Shown: positions 1 through 8,576, counted from the first letter of the stretch. The stretch: DNA of 64,000 nt from Tautonia plasticadhaerens (GCF_007752535.1 NZ_CP036427.1:214178-278177); one strand, 5' to 3'. The notes: a model not told the origin generated them from the sequence alone. Program-made: numbers and translations.

Positions 1-583
1 CGTCGAGTATCTTGGCCCCGAGGTTGGCGCACGAGCCCAGGCAGATCCGCTCACGTTCCCCGTGGAATCCGATGTTGGCCACGTAGCTCTGCCCGGCGGC
101 GATGCCGACAGCCCCTCGGAGGTTTCGCACCTCGGAGAAGACGCCATTGAACACATCGTAGAGATACGAGTTCAGCGTGATGCCCATGATGACCGCGCGC
201 TTCGCCCGCTCGGCCACTCGTCGCTCGCATTCCTCCTCGTCTTCGTGGTCGTAGGGCTTGAAGTTCAGGCAATGCAACCGGGCCGCCTGGAGTTGGATCG
301 GCTTGATCTCGTCCTCGCGGAGCAGGTCGCCCTGGACCTTTCGGAGGACGCTCGCAGCCCGGATCAACCTCTTCTGCTCCCGCTTGTCGCCGCCCGCGTC
401 CCCGACCGCGAGGTGGAAGTTCGGGACATCGACATAGATGTGGACGCCCTGAACCCGCCGGACATCCTTGGTCCCGAGGTTCGTGAAGTCGGTGTCCCGC
501 CGTAGGTCAGAGACGTTGACCTCGAAGCTCCCCGAGCCGTGCAACGACACGCGGCGTCTGGCCCTCTGCTCGTCCCAAGCCAT
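1..583 (-). CDS. Pycsar-type class III nucleotidyl cyclase (PycC-like), C-terminus outside window
   Basis: Reading leftward from ATG 583 gives an open frame to the window edge (about 194 codons). It begins MAWDEQRARRRV, then RRDTDFTNL, VHIYVDVPNFH (the Asp expected to bind metal in class III cyclases), QAARLH, AVIMGITLNSYLYDVF and, near the edge, GFHGERERICLGSCANLGAK. The start has GGAG six bases upstream. The family resembles the cyclic-pyrimidine (cCMP/cUMP) cyclases of Pycsar anti-phage systems, where an adjacent membrane or TIR effector is expected; that partner would lie downstream, left of the window. A housekeeping adenylate/guanylate cyclase is the main alternative. The product nucleotide cannot be told from this part. 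The frame stays open upstream of 583, so an earlier start is possible, but the MxW-type N-terminus fits the family. Confidence 0.66.
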   Translation of the reverse strand, partial: MAWDEQRARRRVSLHGSGSFEVNVSDLRRDTDFTNLGTKDVRRVQGVHIYVDVPNFHLAVGDAGGDKREQKRLIRAASVLRKVQGDLLREDEIKPIQLQAARLHCLNFKPYDHEDEEECERRVAERAKRAVIMGITLNSYLYDVFNGVFSEVRNLRGAVGIAAGQSYVANIGFHGERERICLGSCANLGAKILD

Positions 584-1022
584 CAGGTTCTCCAGCCTTG
601 CGGCGCAATTTGCCGATCGGTTCGGTCCTACAAGCCTGCCCGTCCGGTGATTGAGCGGCGATCGAATACCTCTCACCGCCGTCAAACCGTCGTCCAGCAG
701 GAGATGTGGAGGGAGTGCTAGCGCCCGCGACTGCCGTCGTCCACCAATTCGTCGTAGGCTTGGCGACGCGGAATGGTAACTCCCCTCCGACCCGACCCAT
801 GGCGTCATGGATTTGTAGGATGAGGTCCTTGATCATCCGACCGGCCCGGACATACAATTTCTTGGGCATCGGCCGCCCGGCACCCATTGGAATGCATAAT
901 TGGTTGGGCATCTTCGGAGGACAAGGCCCCATCTCGAAACAATTTTCTGGACTATCTTGGGTCAAGGACTAGGATGATGCCCAAGACTTTTGTCGCCGAC
1001 CATGGGCGCGAGGTAATGGAGG
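584..1022. other. intergenic region between cyclase and XRE-ImmA gene
   Basis: No convincing gene. A 152-codon minus frame covers 507-965 but shows no recognisable domain and overlaps the cyclase start. The divergent promoters of the cyclase and the XRE-ImmA gene must lie here; no clear -35/-10 pair was identified. Confidence 0.4.
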
Positions 1023-2192
1023 ATGACGACGCAGGCCGCCCGGCATCGAGAGCCGATCGGGATCGGCCCCCTGATCCGCAAGCAACGAGAGGCGACTCGC
1101 ATGACCGTCGCCCACCTCGCCCAACGCATCGGGGTGAGCCGCAATACCATCACCAATTATGAGAGCGGTAAGACCGAGCCGAGCGCAGGTGATCTGGTCC
1201 GGATCGCCGACGCGTTGGGATGTCCTCTGGTCGCATTGCTCGGCGACGACGTTGCCCCTCCTCCCCCCCGCTTCGCGTTCAGGGCACATACGGCCCTCCG
1301 CAAGGATCCCTCGATCATCCTCATGGTCCGCAGGTACTTGCGGGCCTACTCGGAGATCGAGGAGATCGCGGGCGTCCGGCTCCCCGGGGCCTTACGCCAG
1401 TTCGTCCTGGACGCGGACGGCCCCTTAGGGGACCGGGACATCGAGATGGCGGCTGACACACTCAGGGAGTCGTGCGGCCTCCGGGACTGCGGCCCGGAGA
1501 ACATCGCGGGTATCCTTGAGGGCCTCGGCGTCCGATGCCTGTTCTTCGACCACGACTCCAGGGGTTTGGACGGGATCAGCACCATCCAGGGCGACTTGAT
1601 GCTGGTCCTGCTGAGGGATCGGACCCGGAACATCGAGCGGACGATCTTCAGCGCCGCCCACGAATTGGGGCATCTGGTGCTCCATCCCCACTTGTTCACC
1701 GCCGAGGCCCGAGACGACGACCCGGGCCGGAAGTACGAGGAGGAGGCCAATAAGTTCGCCGGATGCTTCCTCGTCCCCAGCGACGATCTCGTCCGAATTT
1801 GGCGCGAGGAGCGGCTGGGCCGATTGCCCCTGTTCCACGCGTTGCTGCTGCTCAAGCGGGTCTTCCGGGTGAGCTTCTTCTGCCTCTACCGCCGGGTCAC
1901 TGAACTGGGACTGGCGAAGGAGGAGTACCCGATTTTTATCAGTCAAATTAAGAGTTGGCTGGGAATCGGCGGCAAGGCATCGATGGAGGATCTGGAGCCG
2001 GAGCCGCTCGACCCCGGGGCGCTCTACCGAACGACCCGGTTCCAGCGACTCGTCCGATCGGCGTTCCTCCAGGACCTCATCGGTGTCGCCAAGGTCGCCG
2101 AACTGCTCCAGATCACCGTTCATGATGCGTCGGAGATGACATCGGACTGGCTGAGGCCCAGGGATGTGCTGGTGGACGAACGCCCTCTATGA
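1023..2192 (+). CDS. XRE-family HTH / ImmA-IrrE metallopeptidase
   Basis: 389 residues. An N-terminal Cro/CI-type helix-turn-helix spans about residues 15-72 (VAHLAQRIGVSRNTITNYESGK). A COG2856/ImmA-IrrE Zn-peptidase domain follows, with HELGH at about residue 213 and the downstream Glu in EEEANKFAGCFLVP. Family members cleave a partner repressor or act as antitoxin-like regulators. The last 29 bases overlap the next ORF, which implies translational coupling and a functional pair. Proteins with this architecture are common in toxin-antitoxin-like modules, phages and integrative elements. The physiological substrate cannot be predicted. Length and motifs are intact. Confidence 0.88.
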   Translation: MTTQAARHREPIGIGPLIRKQREATRMTVAHLAQRIGVSRNTITNYESGKTEPSAGDLVRIADALGCPLVALLGDDVAPPPPRFAFRAHTALRKDPSIILMVRRYLRAYSEIEEIAGVRLPGALRQFVLDADGPLGDRDIEMAADTLRESCGLRDCGPENIAGILEGLGVRCLFFDHDSRGLDGISTIQGDLMLVLLRDRTRNIERTIFSAAHELGHLVLHPHLFTAEARDDDPGRKYEEEANKFAGCFLVPSDDLVRIWREERLGRLPLFHALLLLKRVFRVSFFCLYRRVTELGLAKEEYPIFISQIKSWLGIGGKASMEDLEPEPLDPGALYRTTRFQRLVRSAFLQDLIGVAKVAELLQITVHDASEMTSDWLRPRDVLVDERPL

Positions 2193-2679
2193 CACCTGCT
2201 CGCTGATTTCGCTCGACTACCTCCTCTTGGAGCACCCGGGGGTCGAGCCGCATTTCTGCGGGGTCCGAGCCCTTGAAGCCAGCTTCGCGGCGGGACAGAT
2301 GAGGGCCGATGCCGCCGACCGCATTCGCGCGCGAGCTACGATCGTCGCACTTCCCGACCCGCATAACTTGGCCCATATCTTCTGCCGTTATCCCCCCTCG
2401 GTGGCACTCTCTGACATGGAGAAGCTCCTCTTCGCCGCTGCAATCCACCACGAGACCGCCGTTGTTACCCGGGACAGCCGACTGGCAAGATCGATCCGCG
2501 ATGCGTCGTTGGTCGTCGGCAACATCGCGGTCATCCTGAGAGAGTTGGTCACCACGGAGATAGTGGCGCGGATCCGGTGCGAGGCGATTCTCCAGGCCCT
2601 CGTGAGGAGGAGCGACCTCATGCTGGGTACCCACGAACCCACCTGGGACGACTTGGAGAAGCACTGCTTCCCTGATTAA
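2164..2679 (+). CDS. PIN-like domain protein, partner of XRE-ImmA
   Basis: 171 residues starting at ATG 2164 inside the end of the XRE-ImmA gene. The N-terminus has YDTCSLISLD and the middle has VVTRDSRLARSI, the spaced acidic residues expected of a PIN-type ribonuclease fold. The body is otherwise unfamiliar. PIN domains bind Mg2+ through a cluster of Asp/Glu and cleave RNA in VapC-type toxins. The 29-bp overlap with the upstream HTH-peptidase suggests a co-translated toxin/regulator pair. That role is inferred from context and short motifs; an uncharacterised non-nuclease PIN relative remains possible. Confidence 0.7.
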   Translation: MCWWTNALYDTCSLISLDYLLLEHPGVEPHFCGVRALEASFAAGQMRADAADRIRARATIVALPDPHNLAHIFCRYPPSVALSDMEKLLFAAAIHHETAVVTRDSRLARSIRDASLVVGNIAVILRELVTTEIVARIRCEAILQALVRRSDLMLGTHEPTWDDLEKHCFPD

Positions 2680-2882
2680 CCCGAAGGCCGTAGCAAGAGA
2701 GACGGTGAGGGGGCCTGGATTCCGAAAGCAACTTTCCGACAGGTGAGTCAGCCCCGACGGATCGCGGGGGCGCCCATGCTCGAACAGCATCAGCGCGACC
2801 AGCCCTGGGTACCGGCGATTGGCACCCGGGCCGGTCGAAGGGGAAGCCACCCCGGACATACCCCGTTCAAGGCCCGGCTGCA

Positions 2883-3374
2883 TCAGCAGGAGGCCGACCG
2901 TTCACAGGCCACGAGTGACTGCTTGACGATTCGCGCTTCGCTTCGGGTCTTGTACGGCCCGCCGACGCGCGAGAAGCTGCCTTCCCTGCCTTCCCTGCCC
3001 TCCCGCACGACGTACCACCCCAGGCGACCTCGGACGACTCCCCATCGGCTCCTCGGCCGCGCCACTGGTACGTTGCGACCGAGGGTCGGCGATATCCCGT
3101 GATCGTGAGGGCGGGAGGCCGAGGATCGTCGGAGAACATCGAGCAGGCCCGAGTCGCGGAGCGCCCGGACGTGCTTGCAGGTTGTACCGTTCCCCTCATG
3201 GCGGTATCGGTGATCGGGGCAGGTACAGGTCGTCCCCCCATGGGTTGCCGTCACGTCGTACGTTTGGCCGTTATCGGTGTTCCCCAGCCTCCAGGATCGG
3301 ATACCGACGGAACTGGCGATTGGCTCGACGTTGTAGCGAGTGCGCTCGATGTGGAGGTTCAATTGCGTAGACAA
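2883..3374 (-). CDS. SWIM zinc-finger protein
   Basis: The central motif CTCPDH followed 10-11 residues later by CKH matches the CxC...CxH signature of SWIM zinc fingers, which bind DNA or protein partners in bacterial, plant and eukaryotic contexts. The C-terminal half is basic and contains WGVVRGRLGWYVV and a Lys/Arg-rich tail. The start chosen is TTG 3374 because AAAGGA lies seven bases upstream; the frame extends to ATG 3413, but that would translate through a repeated hairpin. About 163 residues. It lies convergent to the PIN-like gene and divergent from the beginning of the TIR gene. No partner is evident and the specific role is unknown. Confidence 0.72.
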   Translation of the reverse strand: MSTQLNLHIERTRYNVEPIASSVGIRSWRLGNTDNGQTYDVTATHGGTTCTCPDHRYRHEGNGTTCKHVRALRDSGLLDVLRRSSASRPHDHGISPTLGRNVPVARPRSRWGVVRGRLGWYVVREGREGREGSFSRVGGPYKTRSEARIVKQSLVACERSASC

Positions 3375-3391
3375 TGGTGGATCCTTTCTGT

Positions 3392-3506
3392 GGCACGTCA
3401 TCGTGCCCATCACCCCTTCTTCGGGGTACTGCCGACCAGGAGGATTTCTGTACGACCTCCCGGCATTGTCATCGGCACGTCATCGTGCCGGGCCCCCATC
3501 GTCGGG
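3392..3506. repeat. two copies of a double-hairpin module
   Basis: The inverted repeat GGCACGTCATCGTGCC occurs at 3392-3407 and again at 3474-3489. Each copy is followed within a few bases by a second small hairpin (CCCC-N6-GGGG at 3413-3426, and a GCCCC/GGGGC version just after 3490). The copies lie 82 bp apart in the presumed regulatory region between the SWIM gene and the original TIR gene start. An operator or attenuator role is possible but unproven. Confidence 0.6.
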
Positions 3507-3546
3507 GCGGATCTGCTCCCGACACAGCCATGTGCCGGTCACTGCA

Positions 3547-3556
3547 ATGACCTTAA
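3547..3556 (+). pseudogene. first codons of the TIR/pentapeptide gene, cut off by IS5 copy 1
   Basis: ATG ACC TTA A at 3547-3556 abuts IS5 copy 1. Joined to the minus-strand sequence beginning at 14277 and counting the TAA duplication once, it reads ATGACCTTAAGCGAAGTC. This is a start codon in frame with the pentapeptide-repeat/TIR protein now stranded at 13370-14277. It is therefore the displaced 5' end of that gene. A GTG at 3532 in the same frame is an alternative start. Confidence 0.72.
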
Positions 3557-4463
3557 GAAGCCCTGACAAAACCGTGTGGCATGGAGTTTGCGCCCTGGTG
3601 CTGTTTTCCTCCGAACCGAAGGAGACACCACCATGGCGAGCGCCCACATGCCGGACGAGTTCTTCGATCTGGTTGCCCACCACCTGCCGCCGGAACCGGC
3701 CATCGGCCCCTACGGCGGGCGTCCGCCGATCGGGCACCGGGTCGCCCTGCGTGTCATCTGGTTCGTCCTGGCCACCGGCAATCGCTGGGAGGATGTCCCG
3801 CAGGAACTCGGCTGCTCAGGTCGCACCGCCCATCGCCGGCTGCGGGCCTGGGAGGAGGCCGGCATCTGGGACCGCCTCCATGCCGACCTGCTGAGGCTGC
3901 TCCGCAAGGCTGGCAAGCTGGAGACCGACACGGTGGTCGTCGACGGCGTGACGGTGCGGGCCTCCGGCGGCGGCGAGGCGACCGGCCCGAGCCCCGTCGA
4001 CCGCAGCAGGAAGGGCACGAAGCACACGGTGATGGTCAGTCGCACCGGAGTGCCGCTGGCGATCCGCACCGCCGGGGCCAACGAGAGCGACCACCGCCAG
4101 ATCATCCCGCTGGTGCTCGACTTCCCGAGCGTCGCCGGCAAACCGGGCAGGCCGAAGCAGTTGCCGGATGACCTGTATGCCGACCGGGGCTACGACAGCG
4201 AGGGGACGAGGGCGTTACTGCGTTGGATGGGCATCGAGCCGCACATCGCCAAGCGTCGGACACCGCACGGCAGCGGGCTGGGCAAGGTCCGCTGGGTGGT
4301 GGAGCGGACGATCGGCTGGATCAAGGGCCTGCGGCGGATGCGGGTGCGGTACGACCGGCTGGGGGTGATCCAGGACGCCTGGACGACCCTGGCGGCCTGT
4401 GTCATCTGCTTCCGTATCCTCCACCAGGATGTGATGTGATTCACCCGGTTTTGTCAGGGCTTC
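3557..4463 (+). mobile_element. IS5-family element, copy 1
   Basis: Inverted repeats GAAGCCCTGACAAAACCG (3557 onward) and its complement ending at 4463 enclose one transposase gene, 907 bp in all. The left flank is TAA (3554-3556) and the right flank is TTA (4464-4466), so there is no direct target duplication at this copy as it stands. The second copy (14278-15184) is inverted and has the reciprocal mismatch. Confidence 0.92.
3633..4439 (+). CDS. IS5-family transposase (copy 1)
   Basis: 268 residues from ATG 3633 (AAGGAG nine bases upstream). An N-terminal DUF4096-like HTH region (RWEDVPQELGCSGRTAHRRL) precedes a DDE domain, with DTVVVDGVTV for the first Asp, DLYADRGYDSE for the second, and VVERTIGWIKGLRRMRVRY for the Glu-bearing YREK-like motif. 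The frame is intact, so the element could be active. It differs from copy 2 by one visible residue near the C-terminus (IQDAW here, IRDAW there), so the two copies are very recent or homogenised. Confidence 0.95.
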   Translation: MASAHMPDEFFDLVAHHLPPEPAIGPYGGRPPIGHRVALRVIWFVLATGNRWEDVPQELGCSGRTAHRRLRAWEEAGIWDRLHADLLRLLRKAGKLETDTVVVDGVTVRASGGGEATGPSPVDRSRKGTKHTVMVSRTGVPLAIRTAGANESDHRQIIPLVLDFPSVAGKPGRPKQLPDDLYADRGYDSEGTRALLRWMGIEPHIAKRRTPHGSGLGKVRWVVERTIGWIKGLRRMRVRYDRLGVIQDAWTTLAACVICFRILHQDVM

Positions 4464-4540
4464 TTATGTTCGCGGAGGGATTCGATCGGGCTGCTTCGAG
4501 GCCGAGGGGCGTTCATTCACCGACTGGTGACATTTTCAGG
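4464..4540 (+). pseudogene. decayed 3' tail of the HNH gene truncated at 16632
   Basis: In the un-inverted arrangement this segment directly follows the HNH reading frame that now stops at IS701. Codons for GLLLSPS would continue into SY. Further on, in shifted frames, the residues GFDR and FEAEGR can be read, as expected after the GLLLSP motif of HNH nucleases. At least two frame changes are needed, so the tail is degenerate or the match is partly fortuitous. Confidence 0.4.
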
Positions 4541-4748
4541 GCCGTGTCCTACCTAAACAATTCCAGTACCGCCTCGGATCGAGGCAGTACCGATCGGCGG
4601 TGGCGTGGCGACACCCGATTCCCCCTGGCCTCTGATTTCTCGCTTCGGATTGCCCCGATGAGGGGGTAGACTGACCCGAGTCCGGGTCGCCGCTGCAACG
4701 ACCTCGGCGATCAGATAGCTGTGACATAGGATAGACAGGAGGATCGGC

Positions 4749-4979
4749 ATGCCGTTCCACATCCAACTCGACCACGCCCGCATGAACGCGTATTGGTGCG
4801 ACCGCTGCGGGCGTGTGGTGGACTCCGATCGGGAGCCTTACCACTTCCATCTGGAACAGTGCGGGGGGTGCCGGATGTTCCGGAGGATCGACGAGGATTG
4901 GGGGTGGTGCCGGAATCGAAAGTCGGTCTATTGCGGCCGGCTGATGTTCGAGCACGATACGTGTTCGGTGCACGCCTGA
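4749..4979 (+). CDS. small Cys-rich protein, putative zinc ribbon
   Basis: 76 residues with WCDRCGR, CGGCRMF, DWGWCRNRKSVYCGR and FEHDTCSVHA: seven Cys and several His, patterned like a metal-binding ribbon. AGACAGGAGG lies about ten bases before ATG 4749. The C-terminal GWCRN...GRLMFEH pattern resembles short uncharacterised proteins I have seen in cyanobacteria and planctomycetes. No catalytic motif. It is followed by a perfect hairpin at 5031-5067 that could end its transcript. Confidence 0.7.
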   Translation: MPFHIQLDHARMNAYWCDRCGRVVDSDREPYHFHLEQCGGCRMFRRIDEDWGWCRNRKSVYCGRLMFEHDTCSVHA

Positions 4980-5030
4980 GCCGGCCGGGCTTGTTCGGCG
5001 ACGCGATCCCGACGGACGGGATGGCCCTTG

Positions 5031-5067
5031 CCCCCTGCTCCGCCGTCGCCTCACGCGGAGCAGGGGG
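5031..5067. repeat. hairpin-core repeat, palindromic copy
   Basis: CCCCCTGCTCCGC (5031-5043) and GCGGAGCAGGGGG (5055-5067) form a perfect 13-bp stem with an 11-nt loop. Here the invariant core is itself both arms. It sits between two co-directional genes and could act as a transcript end, but has no U tract. Confidence 0.8.
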
Positions 5068-5146
5068 CGACGATGATCGCTTCCCCCGGAGGCTCCTTCC
5101 GGCGAACCTGGGCGGGACACGCTCGGTCATCAAGCGAGGGTAAACC

Positions 5147-6394
5147 ATGAATCTCGATCGTCGATCCTTCCTCGGGGCCGTCGCCCTGGCCGGGACGACA
5201 AGGCCCGGATTCGCCGCCCCGGATCAGCCGGTCACCGTCGAGCACCTCGACCGGATCGCCCAGGCCCCGGTTCTCCAGGTCGACGACCTGGCCTCGCCCG
5301 TCCAGATCGACTCGATGGAACTGCTCCGCAACGGCCGCGACTTCCTCGTCCGCGTCCGGGACAAGGACGGTGCGGAGGGGATGTCCGTCGCCAACTCGAT
5401 GCACCTCATCCACACCCATCCGATCTTCGTCAACCGCGTCGCCCCCGTCTTCGTGGGCAAAGACGCCCGGCGGCTCGAAGACCTGCTCTGGGAACTCTAC
5501 CGCCACGCGGACAACTACAAGTACCAGGGACTCGCCCTCTGGGTCTGCGTCGCCGCCGCCGAGTTCGCCGTCCTCGACCTGCTCGGCAAGCTCGCCGGCA
5601 AGCCGATCGGCGACCTGCTCGGGGGCGTCCGCCGCCGAGACATCGCCGTCTACCGGGCCAGCGGAACCCGGGGCAATACCCCGGAGGAGGAGATCGAAGA
5701 CCTGAAGCGGCTCGTCGCCGAGAGCGGGGCCAAGGCCCTGAAGTTCCGCCTCGGGGGGCGGATGCGGCGAGATGACGCCGACTCCCTCCCGGGCCGTTCG
5801 GAGACGCTCATCCCGCTCGTCCGCGAGACCTTCGGCCCCGAGATGACCCTCTACGCGGATGCGAACAGCTCGTACGGTGCCGAGAAGGCGATCGAGGTTG
5901 GCCGATTGATGGAGGAGTACGATTACGGCTTCTACGAGGAGCCCTGCCGCTTCGACCACCTCGAAGAGACCAAGGCCGTGGCCGATGCCCTCCGGATTCC
6001 CGTCGCCGGAGGCGAGCAGGAGTCCAGCGAGTACCGCTTCCGCTGGATGATCGCCAACCGTGCCGTCGACATCGTGCAGCCCGACCTGCACTACTACGGC
6101 GGCTTCATCCGCTCGATGCGGGTCGCCCGCATGGCCGACGCCGCCGGGATGCCCTGCACGCCGCACATGTCGGGGTCGGGCCTGGGCTACCTCGACGCGG
6201 CCCACTTCGTCTCGTGCATCCCGAACCCGGTGCCGTACACCGAGTTCAAGGGGAACGCCGACATCCCGGTGAGCAGCGAGACCTCCTCTCTGAAGGCCGA
6301 GGGCGGCGTGGTGCGGGTGCCGAGCGGGCCGGGGTTCGGGATCACGATCGACCCGGCGTTCGTGCGGGAGGCGGAGGTCGTCACGACCTCCTGA
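5147..6394 (+). CDS. enolase-superfamily protein (mandelate racemase/muconate-lactonizing type), Tat-exported
   Basis: 415 residues. The twin-arginine signal RRSFLGAVALAG at residues 5-16 predicts export by Tat. The enolase barrel has LKFRLGG near residue 199 (KxR-like base), YADANSS near 235 (metal Asp), YEEPC near 264 (metal Glu), GGEQES near 288 (metal Glu) and TPHMSGSG near 338 (His), in the order of the mandelate racemase/MLE group. Substrate is unknown; planctomycetes carry many such sugar-acid dehydratase/racemase relatives. AGCGAGGG lies five bases before the ATG. A perfect palindrome follows 50 bp after the stop. Confidence 0.9.
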   Translation: MNLDRRSFLGAVALAGTTRPGFAAPDQPVTVEHLDRIAQAPVLQVDDLASPVQIDSMELLRNGRDFLVRVRDKDGAEGMSVANSMHLIHTHPIFVNRVAPVFVGKDARRLEDLLWELYRHADNYKYQGLALWVCVAAAEFAVLDLLGKLAGKPIGDLLGGVRRRDIAVYRASGTRGNTPEEEIEDLKRLVAESGAKALKFRLGGRMRRDDADSLPGRSETLIPLVRETFGPEMTLYADANSSYGAEKAIEVGRLMEEYDYGFYEEPCRFDHLEETKAVADALRIPVAGGEQESSEYRFRWMIANRAVDIVQPDLHYYGGFIRSMRVARMADAAGMPCTPHMSGSGLGYLDAAHFVSCIPNPVPYTEFKGNADIPVSSETSSLKAEGGVVRVPSGPGFGITIDPAFVREAEVVTTS

Positions 6395-6769
6395 ATCGCC
6401 GAGCGGCGGGCTGATATGGCGGCACCCCCGACCGATTGAGGTCGTACCCCGGCGAAGCCGGCTTCGCCGGGGTATCCTCGTGCCTGACGAGCGGAAGGTT
6501 CGCGGTGGCATATATGGTCTGCGAGCAGGCGAGCCATGATTACGCGACCATGACGAAGGGCGTCAGGATGTCGGTGCTCCATGAGCAACGGGTCTGACGC
6601 GAAGCGGATCGAGTTAGGTGATGATGCACCCGATCACTTCCTACCCCGAGCCCAATGAAGTCTTCCGCCGTGCGAATCTTCACGGGGAAGTGACGCACAA
6701 AGCGGACGATCTATCGAACCGCGTCGACCTGGGTTCCGATGCAATTGTGCAAGCGAGCGGAGGAAGTCC
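6395..6769. other. intergenic region downstream of the enolase gene
   Basis: It holds the palindrome at 6445-6474 and otherwise no gene or recognisable repeat. The promoter of the small membrane gene at 6770 probably lies in its right half. Confidence 0.5.
6445..6474 (+). terminator. perfect 30-bp palindrome after enolase gene
   Basis: TACCCCGGCGAAGCC and its exact complement are joined without a loop, 50 bp after the stop codon. The very GC-rich stem fits a transcript end or 3'-stabilising hairpin. There is no U tract, so intrinsic termination is uncertain. Confidence 0.5.
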
Positions 6770-7069
6770 ATGAATCAAGTTCCATCTGTACCTGTCTTGT
6801 TCGGTGGATTCCCGTTCCTAATCACCATCGTCACCTGGGCCCTGACCATTGCGATCCGCGTGGCCTTCGCCATCGGCGTCTGGAGGGACGCGGATACGTT
6901 GAGGAGGTCGAGGGAGGGCCCGGCATTGGTGTCGCCGTTCTGGTGGACCGTGGCGACCCTGCTCGGCGGGGTCTTCGTCGCGGCCGTGTATTGGGTGGTC
7001 AATCGCTCGACACTCCGGCCGGGGTCGCCGTTCAAGGAGGCGGCGGGCGAACATCCCGACGTGGGGTGA
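6770..7069 (+). CDS. small two-helix membrane protein
   Basis: 99 residues with hydrophobic stretches at about 10-38 (VLFGGFPFLITIVTWALTIA) and about 58-77 (FWWTVATLLGGVFVAAVYWV) separated by a charged loop. GGAGG lies seven bases upstream of ATG 6770. No known domain. It is convergent with the kinase gene, the stops being 17 bp apart, and nothing links the functions. Confidence 0.65.
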   Translation: MNQVPSVPVLFGGFPFLITIVTWALTIAIRVAFAIGVWRDADTLRRSREGPALVSPFWWTVATLLGGVFVAAVYWVVNRSTLRPGSPFKEAAGEHPDVG

Positions 7070-7086
7070 CACGCGGTCCCCCGCCC

Positions 7087-8576
7087 TCACGTGGGCGAGT
7101 CCGCCTGCTTGTGCTCGGCCCGGAGGCGGGAGGCGAGGCGGAACCAGTCCCGCGTCCTGCGGCGGAGCAGGGCCACGAGGGACGCCAGCCAGCAGACGAC
7201 GATGGCCGTGAACAGGGAGGACGAGTAGGGGCCGACGGCCCCGGCGGGGGCCATCGCCATGCGATAGAGGTAGAAGGTGAATAGGCCGACGTTGTAGAGC
7301 GACGTGACGACCCCCGCCCAGAGCATCCAATAGCGGCCCGACAGTAAGCCCCGCCCCAGCAGGAGATACCAGACGCCGAAGCCGACCATGACGAGGCTCC
7401 AGGCATTGAGACCTCCCGACCCACGACGGGAGCCGGCCGGGACGATCCCCTCGAAGCCGACCAGGAGGCAGTAGAGGGACGAGAACCACATCCAGAAGGC
7501 GACAAGCAGGACGGCCTGCGGACGGGCGGCGATGACCTCCCGGGGGTCGAACCGGTAGCGATAGGGTGCCGCAGCGACGGGCTTACCATCGAGCCAGTCC
7601 TGCACGTCGGCCGCGAAGTCGGCTGCGGATTGATACCGCTCGTCCGGGTCCTTGGCCTCGCCTTGTGGACGACCCCCTCCAGTTCTCGCGGCACGGCCCG
7701 GTTCCGCCATCCGACCGGGGTCAACGCCTTGGTCACGATCTGGCGGAGGATGCCCTCCCTCGTCGGGGCCGTGATCGGTCGGCGGAGCCCCAGAAGCTCG
7801 TAGAGTACCAGGCCCAGCGAGTAGATGTCGGTGCGGTGATCGACGCGGAGCATACCGGAGACCTGCTCGGGGCTCATGTACATGGGCGTGCCGACCAGTT
7901 GACCCGTGTTGGTGACGGTCATGTCCTCGAAGAAGCGGGCGATGCCGAAGTCGATGACGTGGACACGGAGGTCGCGGTCCAGCATCAGGTTCTCCGGCTT
8001 GATGTCGCGGTGGGTGACGCCGCGTCCGTGGGCGTGGTCCAGGGCCAGGGCGACATCCCGCACGACCTCGCAGCAGCGACGGATGTACGAGGGCGAGGCG
8101 ATCAGGCGGCTCGCCTCCGGCGTGATCGAACCGGCCCCCGGTTTCGGCTCAGCGGGTGGGGTGTCCGCCGCATAGGTCTCCGTCGTGCCGTCGAACCGCA
8201 GGGGCGGGGCGGTGGCCTCGCCGGGATGGACGGAGTCCAGGGTCATGCGGGGGTCGCTGGTCGCCGCGAGGCGATCGATGACCGTGCGGAGCGAGACTCC
8301 GTCGATGAACTCCATCGCCAGGTAGCAAACCTGCTCGTCCTGGCCGACGAAGTACATGTCGGCGATCGCCGGATGGTTGAGCCTGGCGGCGGCTTGGGCC
8401 TCCCTCCTGAAACGGGCGATGTCCGATTCGTGGTTGAGGGCCGAGCCGAGGATTTTGAGGGCAACTGTCCGATCGAGCGATAGCTGTCGGGCTCGATAGA
8501 CGATCCCCATGCCGCCCGCCCCGAGGCGGCGTTCGATGCGGAAGTCGCCGATCTGGACGCCAGCTTCGAGGTCCAT
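7087..8576 (-). pseudogene. membrane Ser/Thr protein kinase with a single-base frameshift
   Basis: Pkn/Hanks-type kinase: glycine loop GAGGMG (residues 19-24), VALK Lys41, HRDIKPEN (189-196), DFG (209-211) and MSPEQ (234-238). About 60 extra residues sit before the catalytic loop. Near 7656-7660 the frame breaks: VVHKA continues only in the next frame as KDPDERYQSAADFAADVQDW, then four hydrophobic helices to 7087. Restoring one base (GCGAGGCC to GCGACGGCC) gives the usual HKATAKDP sequence, so a 1-bp deletion is the likely cause. If real, the product loses its membrane domain; a sequencing error is equally possible. Substrates are unknown. Confidence 0.85.

Noticed and set aside
507..965. 152-codon minus frame upstream of the cyclase
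   Set aside because: It overlaps the cyclase start in another frame, has no recognisable domain, and its C-terminal half is basic low-complexity sequence.
7158..7176. Extra copy of the GCGGAGCAGGG core
   Set aside because: It falls inside the coding sequence of the kinase's membrane domain without a flanking hairpin; treated as chance.
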